Source of the DNA: Lacimicrobium alkaliphilum
GTDB lineage: Bacteria > Pseudomonadota > Gammaproteobacteria > Enterobacterales > Alteromonadaceae
Length of the DNA: 64,000 nucleotides
Assembly: GCF_001466725.1 (NCBI RefSeq)
Contig: NZ_CP013650.1
Location: forward strand, 3,534,001-3,598,000
Direction of reading: 5' to 3'
Positions within the stretch are counted from its first letter, which is position 1; every line of letters starts with the position of its first letter. The notes under the pieces are model-generated. The model was not told the origin of the DNA. It did no database searches and saw only the letters and a program-made list of their open reading frames with translations. Below are positions 57,307 to 64,000 of the stretch, piece after piece. The position numbers were made by a program, and so were the translations under genes.

Positions 57307-57469
57307 CTTGCTATAGCTCAATAATTAACCAGCATGCAAAAGGGCGCGTATTTTAGTGGTTTGACCACCATTTGTCAAAAATTCCTGATTGGCTAAGTTA
57401 CAGAAAACTCTGAACTTATTTGCCAATATGAAATTTGTGTGACAACAAATCACCAAAAAGGTGCACCCT

Positions 57470-58642
57470 TTAATCCGCCTGCTTGCGTAAAAAGGCCGGA
57501 ATATCCAGATATTCCAGGTCATTGTTTTGTTCGGCTTTTTCCTCTGATTGGGTCATCGAAGCCGTCTTCTCCTGAGGCTGAGCCGCTTTCTCAGCTGCGC
57601 CTGCAGACTGCAGTTTAAAGTCATTGGCTTCATTACCATAACGCCCTGAGCTGCGATTGCTCACCAGCGAAATTTCCGGCTTGCGTTCGGCACCGATGCC
57701 GGTGGCCACCAGGGTTACCCGTAATTCGTCTGACATTTCCATATCAATAACGGTTCCCACTACCACGGTGGCATTTTCAGAGGCGAAGGCTTTTATCGCG
57801 TTGCCCACGGTTTCAAACTCGTCGATGGCAAAATCAGGGCCAGCGGTAATATTCACCAGAATGCCGCGGGCGCCTGAGAGATCGATGTCTTCCAGCAGCG
57901 GACAGGCAATGGCAGCTTCTGCCGCTTCCTCAGCGCGATCTTCACCACGGGCCACGCCATTACCCATCATCGCCATGCCCATCTCGGACATAACGGTTCG
58001 TACGTCAGCAAAGTCCACATTGATCAGGCCCGGACGGGTAATCAGTTCGGCGATGCCCTGTACCGCACCACGCAGTACATCATTTGCGGCACTGAATGCC
58101 TGTAACAGTGGCGTACCACGGCCCATCACTTTCAGTAGTTTTTCATTAGGGATAGTGATCAGTGAGTCCACATATTTGGACAGCTCATCAATACCCTGCT
58201 CAGCAAACTCAATACGTTTACGTCCTTCAAAAGGAAAGGGTTTGGTCACTACCGCAACGGTAAGAATACCCATTTCCTTGGCAATACGGGCCACCTCAGG
58301 AGCTGCACCTGTACCTGTACCGCCACCCATGCCTGCGGTAATAAACACCATATCAGCGCCCTGCAGGCACTCCTGAATGGTCTCGCTGTCTTCTTCAGCG
58401 GCCTGGCGGCCTATGGCCGGGTTGGCGCCTGCTCCCAGACCCTTGGTCACTCCAGAGCCGATCTGTAAGGTGACATTGGCCTTGGAGCTTCTCAGCACCT
58501 GGGCGTCTGTATTGACGGCGATAAACTCAACCCCTTCAATATTATGGGCGAGCATATGCTCGACAGCGTTGCCGCCGCCACCGCCTACACCTATGACTTT
58601 TATTACTGCTTCTTCGTTATGACTGTCCATTAATTCAAACAT
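57470..58642 (-). CDS. ftsZ: Cell division protein FtsZ
   Basis: A 390-residue tubulin homologue. [17 protein letters not shown] and the GTP loop [15 protein letters not shown] are complete; the T7 loop reads [11 protein letters not shown]. The C-terminal peptide [16 protein letters not shown] binds FtsA and ZipA. A GGAGAG site precedes the ATG. It lies 81 nt after ftsA. Confidence 0.98.
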   Translation of the reverse strand: MFELMDSHNEEAVIKVIGVGGGGGNAVEHMLAHNIEGVEFIAVNTDAQVLRSSKANVTLQIGSGVTKGLGAGANPAIGRQAAEEDSETIQECLQGADMVFITAGMGGGTGTGAAPEVARIAKEMGILTVAVVTKPFPFEGRKRIEFAEQGIDELSKYVDSLITIPNEKLLKVMGRGTPLLQAFSAANDVLRGAVQGIAELITRPGLINVDFADVRTVMSEMGMAMMGNGVARGEDRAEEAAEAAIACPLLEDIDLSGARGILVNITAGPDFAIDEFETVGNAIKAFASENATVVVGTVIDMEMSDELRVTLVATGIGAERKPEISLVSNRSSGRYGNEANDFKLQSAGAAEKAAQPQEKTASMTQSEEKAEQNNDLEYLDIPAFLRKQAD

Positions 58643-58723
58643 ACTCTCTCTCCGGTTTTGTCCTTAACAACACCTGACCCTGTACCGGGCCAGATCCCGC
58701 TAAACTTATCATTCAAAAGGTGC

Positions 58724-59953
58724 TCAGAACTCACCCTTAAACCAACTCTGTACCCTGTGCCAAATGCCCTGCGAGGCCTTTTGTTGGGCCAGTTGTCTGG
58801 CCCGCCAATGCTCTTTCCCGTATTGCAATAACCCGATCACTGTGGCGAAGGTGGCATCCTCCACATACTCCGACAAGCCTTTAATATTAAGGGGTTGCCC
58901 CACTCTGACCGGCATCTGAAAAATCTCCTCAGCAAACTCAACCGCGCCTTCCATTTTCGCTGTGCCACCAGTGAGCACGATACCGGCAGCGATCTGTTCT
59001 TCCAGACCGCTGTTCCGGATCTGTTCATGTACCAGCTCAAACAACTCCTGATAACGCGGCTCAATCACCTCCGCCAGTGTATGTCTGGACATGGCTCTGG
59101 GCGGACGTCCGCCAACGCTGGGCACTTCAATGCTCTCTTCCATGCTGACCATGTCTTTGAGGGCACAGGCGTAATTAATTTTGATCTCTTCGGCGTGGCT
59201 TAAAGGCGTGCGGAAGATTTTTGCGATATCACTGGTAATCTGGTTACCTGCCACCGGGATAACTGCCGTATGGCGGATGGCACCATCGGTGTAGATCACA
59301 ATATCGATGGTGCCACCACCGATATCCACCACACAGACACCCAGTTCCTTCTCATCATCGGTAAGCACCGCATAACTGGACGCCAGCGCAGAGAAAATAA
59401 GCTGATCATCATTCAGCTCACAGCGCTCCACACATTTGACCAGGTTCTTGGCCATATCATCGGCACAGGTGATGATATGCGCTTCCGCCTCCATTCTGAC
59501 CCCTGACATACCAACGGGATTCTTGATCCCCTCCTGCACATCAATGGTGAATTCCTGTGGCAACACATGCAATAACCGTCTTTCCGCCGCGATGGGAACA
59601 GAGCGGGCTGCATGGATCACATTGTCCACATCTTCCTGGGTCACTTCCTTGTTATTGATCGGCACCATGCCATTTTCATTCTGACACTGCACATGGCGAC
59701 CGGATATAGACATAAATACCGAGGATACCCGGCAATCGGCCATCAGCTCCATTTCATTGATGGCGCTTTGTACCGACTGCACCACCAGGTTCAGATCATT
59801 GACCCCGCCTTTGTCCATGCCCCGGGCCGCATGGGTACCAACACCCACAACGCTGATGCCACCATCATCGAGGATTTCCCCGACCACAGCCTTGACCTGA
59901 CTGGTGCCAATGTCCAGCCCTACGATTAAATTGCGATCCGTTACCTTAGACAC
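58724..59953 (-). CDS. ftsA: Cell division protein FtsA
   Basis: A 409-residue actin-like protein that tethers FtsZ to the membrane. NLIVGLDIGTSQVKAVVGE is phosphate 1, GVCVVDIGGGTIDIVIYTDG phosphate 2, GIVLTGGTAKMEG the adenosine motif. The C-terminal amphipathic helix ends VQSWFKGEF. It begins with GTG, with GGAG about 8 nt upstream. Confidence 0.97.
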   Translation of the reverse strand: MSKVTDRNLIVGLDIGTSQVKAVVGEILDDGGISVVGVGTHAARGMDKGGVNDLNLVVQSVQSAINEMELMADCRVSSVFMSISGRHVQCQNENGMVPINNKEVTQEDVDNVIHAARSVPIAAERRLLHVLPQEFTIDVQEGIKNPVGMSGVRMEAEAHIITCADDMAKNLVKCVERCELNDDQLIFSALASSYAVLTDDEKELGVCVVDIGGGTIDIVIYTDGAIRHTAVIPVAGNQITSDIAKIFRTPLSHAEEIKINYACALKDMVSMEESIEVPSVGGRPPRAMSRHTLAEVIEPRYQELFELVHEQIRNSGLEEQIAAGIVLTGGTAKMEGAVEFAEEIFQMPVRVGQPLNIKGLSEYVEDATFATVIGLLQYGKEHWRARQLAQQKASQGIWHRVQSWFKGEF

Positions 59954-60013
59954 CTGTCGGCTCCATAATTACTGCTTTGATTTTCCGCTTCGATACTAAC
60001 CACATCATCATTT

Positions 60014-60754
60014 TCAGCTCTGCTGTTCATCCGGCTCTTTCCAGCCTACGGCAAGACCTGTGTCATAACGCAGGTCAACATATTCGGGCTTACGCTGCCC
60101 CTGCATCAGCAGGGGATAGATATCCACAAAACGCTGCAATCTGTCGATAAACTCACTGCGTCCGAGATTCAGTTCCAGCTCATTATTTAACTTCACATGC
60201 CAGGCAAACCGCTCTGTCAGAACCAGTTCGCTAATGCTGAAACCACTTTGCTGCAACAAAGCCAGCATCGCTCGATATCCGTCCAGAGCCGCCTCTTCGC
60301 TGCCCTGGGGGCCAAACAAGTCGGGCAGTTCAAGGCCTTGAGGCAATCTTGCAACAAAGCTCTCCGCCCGTTCATTCAGCAGCATGTCTTCATTCCAGCG
60401 TGCCACTGCAACCTGTTCAACCAGATGTACATGTAAATTATTCGGCCAGTCTTTACGCACCGATGCCCGGTAAACCCAGGGCAGCGCCTCTATATCGGCT
60501 CTGGCCTGTCTGACATCCAGCTGGAAAAAACTGCCGGGCTGATTAGTCCTGACAGCTCTGTTCACATCCTGTTCAGAGATATACTTAAAGTCACCGCTTA
60601 AGCGGATTTCCTTAACCGGCAGTTTTTGTTCATCCTCCAGCCAGGCATTCAGTTGATAGAACCCATAACCCAGGGCTGCCAGCACTGTGGCCAGAAAGAC
60701 TAACCCCAGCCACAGGCTGAGTTGTTTTCTCTCCCTCACCACCAGTTGGGTCAT
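60014..60754 (-). CDS. ftsQ: Cell division protein FtsQ
   Basis: A 246-residue bitopic protein: cytoplasmic start, one helix (LWLGLVFLATVLAALGYGFY), a POTRA domain (VKEIRLSGDFKYISEQDVNRAV) and a beta domain. It links early and late divisome proteins through FtsB/FtsL. I use the ATG at 60754, which overlaps the ddlB stop (ATGA) and has AGGAG upstream; a GTG two codons earlier is possible. Confidence 0.95.
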   Translation of the reverse strand: MTQLVVRERKQLSLWLGLVFLATVLAALGYGFYQLNAWLEDEQKLPVKEIRLSGDFKYISEQDVNRAVRTNQPGSFFQLDVRQARADIEALPWVYRASVRKDWPNNLHVHLVEQVAVARWNEDMLLNERAESFVARLPQGLELPDLFGPQGSEEAALDGYRAMLALLQQSGFSISELVLTERFAWHVKLNNELELNLGRSEFIDRLQRFVDIYPLLMQGQRKPEYVDLRYDTGLAVGWKEPDEQQS

Positions 60755-61683
60755 CTGCACTCCTTACTGGTTTGCAAAATCGACAGTGATAATTGCCCGA
60801 AATCAATTCCGGCTTGCCGGGCCGCCATGGGTACCAGACTCTTCTGTGTCATCCCGGGCACAGTATTGGCTTCAAGCAAATAAAAATTACCCTCAGTATC
60901 CTGCATAAAATCAACTCTGCCCCAGCCACTTCCGCCCACAGCTTTAAACGCCTGTTGGGCGAGGTCTGCCAATCTCAGCTCCAGCTCGTCAGACAGTCCG
61001 CCGGGACAAAAATACTCGGTGCTGGATGCCTGATACTTGGCTTCATAATCGTAAAAGTCCCGGGGAGTTTGCATTCGAATCGAAGGGAGCGCCTGGCCCT
61101 GAAGCAGACTGACGGTAAACTCACGCCCCTGAATATAACGCTCAAGCAAAACTTCATTGTCATATTCAAAGGCCGCAGTCACAGCCTGACGGAGTGCATC
61201 GGCAGAGGTGACTTTGGCCATACCAATGCTGGAACCCTCTCGGGCAGGTTTAACCATGACGGTTCCGCCCAACCGCGCAATTATATCTTCACAACCTGCC
61301 GCTTCAAAGGTGGATTTTTCTGCCACCACAAAGGCCGATGTTGGCAAATCCAGGCTCTGCCATAGCTGTTTGCTGCGAATTTTATCCATTGCCAATGCGG
61401 AACCCAACACCCCTGAGCCGGTATAAGGCAAACCCAGTAATTGCAGCGCGCCCTGCATGCTGCCATCTTCACCACCCCGTCCATGCAGCATGATAAGCAC
61501 CCTGTCGAACTGCTCGTCGAGCAACACAGAAAGGGGCTGCTCTGCCGGGTCAAAAGCATGAGCATCGACGCCAGCCTTTAACAGCGCCTGTAATACCGCC
61601 GTCCCTGATTTCAGAGACACGTCCCGCTCTGCGGAGTTACCACCGAACATCACCGCCACTTTTCCGAATTCAGAGACCTGCAT
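60751..61683 (-). CDS. ddlB: D-alanine--D-alanine ligase
   Basis: A 310-residue ATP-grasp ligase: VAVMFGGNSAERDVSLKSG, LHGRGGEDGSMQGALQLLG, MVKPAREGSSIGMAKV, GWGRVDFMQD and LLEANTVPGMTQKSLVPMAA. It makes D-Ala-D-Ala for peptidoglycan. The start overlaps the murC stop by one base, and the end overlaps ftsQ. Confidence 0.96.
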   Translation of the reverse strand: MQVSEFGKVAVMFGGNSAERDVSLKSGTAVLQALLKAGVDAHAFDPAEQPLSVLLDEQFDRVLIMLHGRGGEDGSMQGALQLLGLPYTGSGVLGSALAMDKIRSKQLWQSLDLPTSAFVVAEKSTFEAAGCEDIIARLGGTVMVKPAREGSSIGMAKVTSADALRQAVTAAFEYDNEVLLERYIQGREFTVSLLQGQALPSIRMQTPRDFYDYEAKYQASSTEYFCPGGLSDELELRLADLAQQAFKAVGGSGWGRVDFMQDTEGNFYLLEANTVPGMTQKSLVPMAARQAGIDFGQLSLSILQTSKECR

Positions 61684-63134
61684 CAGTTGCTCTCCCCGGA
61701 TGTTTGCATCTGACTGATATTTAACTGCAGCGACTGAAGCCTTTTCGCCAGATTGCCAATGTTGCCTGCTCCCTGGGTCATGACCAGATCATTGTCTTCA
61801 ATGACATCGGCGAGTACCCCGGGCAATTCTCCTACATCCGCCACGTAAACGGGTTCAATCTGTCCCCGCTGACGAATAGAACGGCACAGTGATTTGCTGT
61901 CTACGCCTTCTACAGGCGCTTCACCTGCCGGATAGATTTCCAGCAGCAACAACACATCTACCTGTGACAATACCCGCACAAAGTCTTCATACAGATCCCG
62001 GGTGCGGGTATATCGATGAGGCTGATAAGCCATTACCAGACGGCGATCAGGCCAGTTGCTGCGGGCCGTGGCAATCGTGGCCTCGACTTCTGTGGGGTGG
62101 TGGCCGTAATCGTCCACCAGAATCGCCTTCCCTTTGCCGGTATCATATTCCCCAAGATATTCGAAGCGCCGTCCAATGCCCTCGAAAGAGGATAACGCCT
62201 CGACAATAGCCTGTTGTTCCAGGCCTTCTTCCAGCGCCACAGTGATGGCGGCCAGCGCATTGAGGACATTATGTTTCCCCGGCAGACCCAGCCTGACTTC
62301 AAAGTCATGACCGTTGTTAGTCTGCACCCTGAAGAGGCTGTGATTAAAACCATGACGAACATCCGTTGCACGCACATCCCGCTGCTCAGAAAAACCATAG
62401 GTCAGTGTCTGTCGGCCGATTCTGGGCAACAAATCCATGACCACAGGATCATCCCCGCACACCACTGCTAATCCATAGAAGGGCAGGTTATGCAAAAAGT
62501 CGATGTAGGTATCCAGCATGCGCTGGAAATCGCCCTCGTAGGTACCCATATGATCTGCTTCAATATTGGTCACCACCGACACCATAGGCTGTAAATGCAA
62601 AAAGGAGGCATCACTCTCATCGGCTTCGGCAATCAGATAGCGACTACTGCCAAGCCGGGCATTGGTGCCTGCACTGTTAAGCAAACCACCTATCACAAAG
62701 GTCGGATCCTTGCCTGCATGAGCGAAGATAGTAGCCAGTAAACTGGTGGTAGTGGTTTTTCCATGGGTACCAGCCACGGCAATTCCATGGCGAAAACGCA
62801 TTAACTCTGCCAGCATCTCGGCGCGGCGGATAACGGGTATACGTTTTGCTCTGGCGGCCTGAATTTCAGGGTTTTCAGGGTCGATGGCGCTGGACACGAC
62901 CACCACATCCACGCCCTGAATATTATCCTGCTGATGGCCAATAAAAACCCTGGCACCTTTTTTCTGCAGGCGGGCGGTCATGGCACTGGCCTGCAGATCA
63001 GAACCCGATATCTGGTAGCCCTCGTTGAGCAATACCTCTGCAATTCCACCCATACCGGCACCACCGATACCGATAAAATGAATGCATTTAATCCGGCGCA
63101 TCTCCGGCACTGCATAGGATGCCTGGACTGTCAT
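61683..63134 (-). CDS. murC: UDP-N-acetylmuramate--L-alanine ligase
   Basis: A 483-residue Mur ligase. The N-terminal Rossmann loop is [17 protein letters not shown], the ATP site [13 protein letters not shown], and [11 protein letters not shown] lies in the C-terminal domain. It adds L-Ala to UDP-MurNAc. I use the ATG at 63134, which overlaps the murG stop (ATGA); the longer frame lies inside murG. Confidence 0.97.
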   Translation of the reverse strand: MTVQASYAVPEMRRIKCIHFIGIGGAGMGGIAEVLLNEGYQISGSDLQASAMTARLQKKGARVFIGHQQDNIQGVDVVVVSSAIDPENPEIQAARAKRIPVIRRAEMLAELMRFRHGIAVAGTHGKTTTTSLLATIFAHAGKDPTFVIGGLLNSAGTNARLGSSRYLIAEADESDASFLHLQPMVSVVTNIEADHMGTYEGDFQRMLDTYIDFLHNLPFYGLAVVCGDDPVVMDLLPRIGRQTLTYGFSEQRDVRATDVRHGFNHSLFRVQTNNGHDFEVRLGLPGKHNVLNALAAITVALEEGLEQQAIVEALSSFEGIGRRFEYLGEYDTGKGKAILVDDYGHHPTEVEATIATARSNWPDRRLVMAYQPHRYTRTRDLYEDFVRVLSQVDVLLLLEIYPAGEAPVEGVDSKSLCRSIRQRGQIEPVYVADVGELPGVLADVIEDNDLVMTQGAGNIGNLAKRLQSLQLNISQMQTSGESN

Positions 63135-64000
63135 AACTTCTGCTCCACTATAAACCGACAACATTCTGCTACCTGAGCGGTAGCATCCGGACGAGCAACC
63201 TTTTGTGCTGCTATGGCCATGGCTTTCAGGCTGGCCGGATCACTAATTAACTGCTGCAATCTGAGCCTGAATTCTTCACCACTCAGAGTATCCTGAGGGG
63301 CCAGTATGGCGGCTCCGGCCTCAACCAGCACCCGGGCATTTTTGCTCTGATGATCATCCACCGCGTGGGGCAGAGGTACAAAAACCGCAGGCAGACCCGC
63401 CAGTGCCACCTCTGATACTGTCAGCGCACCAGCCCGACAGATAATCAAATCCGCCCAGGCGAAAGCACCGGCCATATCGGTAATAAATTCCTCTATCTGC
63501 CAGTGTTGCTCCCCGTTCATTTTTGACTGATATTGTTGTTCCACTTCCTCACGATTACCCTTGCCGCACTGATGCCGGATATCCAGGCCGGACAAAGTTG
63601 CAAAGATGCCGGGCAAGGATTGATTGAGCACCCGGGCGCCCAGACTACCGCCTACAACCAGCACTCTGACTCTGTCTTCCTTAACCAGATTGCGCCGTTC
63701 AATTGTGGAAAAGTCGGCCCGCACCGGATTGCCCACCCATTGATATTTATCATCGGGCTGGACACCAAAGGCACCTTCAAAACCCATCAGCACTTTGCTG
63801 GCAAGGTGACTGAGCAACTTGTTCGTCATTCCCGGCACCGCGTTCTGTTCATGGATCACCAGCGGCACGCCGCTTAACCAGGCCGCGACTCCGCCGGGAC
63901 CGCTGGCAAAGCCTCCCATGCCAAGCACCAGATCCGGCTGACATTGACGCAAAGCCTTGCGTGCCTGCCAGACTGCCCTGAGTATCTGAAAGGGCGCGGC
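63131..64000 (-). CDS. murG: MurG glycosyltransferase, C-terminal part (5' end outside window)
   Basis: The frame remains open at the right edge, adding [19 protein letters not shown] upstream of the first in-window start-like codon, so the N-terminal ~80 residues are missing. [70 protein letters not shown] are diagnostic. It transfers GlcNAc to lipid I, forming lipid II at the membrane. Confidence 0.97.
   Translation of the reverse strand, partial: AAPFQILRAVWQARKALRQCQPDLVLGMGGFASGPGGVAAWLSGVPLVIHEQNAVPGMTNKLLSHLASKVLMGFEGAFGVQPDDKYQWVGNPVRADFSTIERRNLVKEDRVRVLVVGGSLGARVLNQSLPGIFATLSGLDIRHQCGKGNREEVEQQYQSKMNGEQHWQIEEFITDMAGAFAWADLIICRAGALTVSEVALAGLPAVFVPLPHAVDDHQSKNARVLVEAGAAILAPQDTLSGEEFRLRLQQLISDPASLKAMAIAAQKVARPDATAQVAECCRFIVEQKL

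Noticed and set aside
57657..58376. 239-codon plus-strand frame opposite ftsZ
   Set aside because: Ser/Pro/Ala-rich antisense artefact of ftsZ codon bias.

Overview
The window is 64 kb of chromosomal DNA from a gammaproteobacterium, most likely a marine member of the Alteromonadales. The evidence is gene content and order: sodium-type pomAB flagellar stator genes beside thiI and xseB-ispA-dxs, and AcnB and PdhR-AceEF-Lpd of gammaproteobacterial type. Much of the window also follows the order of the E. coli 2-3 minute region (acnB, lpd-aceF-aceE-pdhR, ampE-ampD, nadC, pilA-pilC, coaE, zapD, yacG, mutT, secA, lpxC, ftsZ-ftsA-ftsQ, ddlB, murC, murG). A thiI/pomBA/xseB-ispA-dxs block sits between yacG and mutT. 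No rRNA, tRNA, intact transposase gene or CRISPR array was seen.

Layout. 1-3.1 kb: end of an AsmA-like protein, two small unknowns, a DUF192 protein and a class I HMG-CoA reductase. 3.5-6.1 kb: acnB. 6.6-16.5 kb: a signalling cluster with two PAS-rich hybrid histidine kinases (the first frame-shifted), a CheY-like regulator, an HPt protein and a REC-EAL-GAF-GGDEF protein, followed by an HDOD protein and a DUF1289 protein. 18.4-20.8 kb: an AMP/thymidine phosphorylase-like gene and a PRPP synthetase-like gene behind a consensus FNR-type promoter. 20.9-26.3 kb: a Cu/Ag efflux operon without an outer-membrane channel gene. 26.5 kb: a lone exbD. 27.2-34.2 kb: the pyruvate dehydrogenase operon, with a PdhR operator upstream of pdhR. 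34.4-42.4 kb: ampE-ampD, a retropepsin-like protein, nadC, pilA-pilC-(unknown)-pilD without pilB, coaE, zapD, yacG. 42.4-43.4 kb: a gene-free repeat region. 43.4-50.1 kb: dxs-ispA-xseB, pomAB, thiI. 50.1-52.2 kb: an AT-rich orphan gene between inverted repeats, then mutT between two related structured repeats. 52.3-64 kb: secA, an M23 peptidase, lpxC, ftsZ-ftsA-ftsQ, ddlB, murC, murG.

Most genes are housekeeping: central carbon flow into the TCA cycle, isoprenoid precursors, envelope synthesis, division and secretion. The most unusual parts are (1) the 50.16-51.48 kb cassette, an AT-rich gene of unknown function framed by about 35-bp imperfect inverted repeats; (2) two repeats flanking mutT that keep one folded architecture while their stem sequences differ; (3) the 1-kb region of CACRGAG-like heptads with a 136-bp exact duplication; (4) the FNR-controlled nucleotide phosphorylase/PRPP synthetase pair; and (5) the phosphorelay island with one kinase broken at a G homopolymer. 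Domain calls come from reading motifs by eye; no database search was run.
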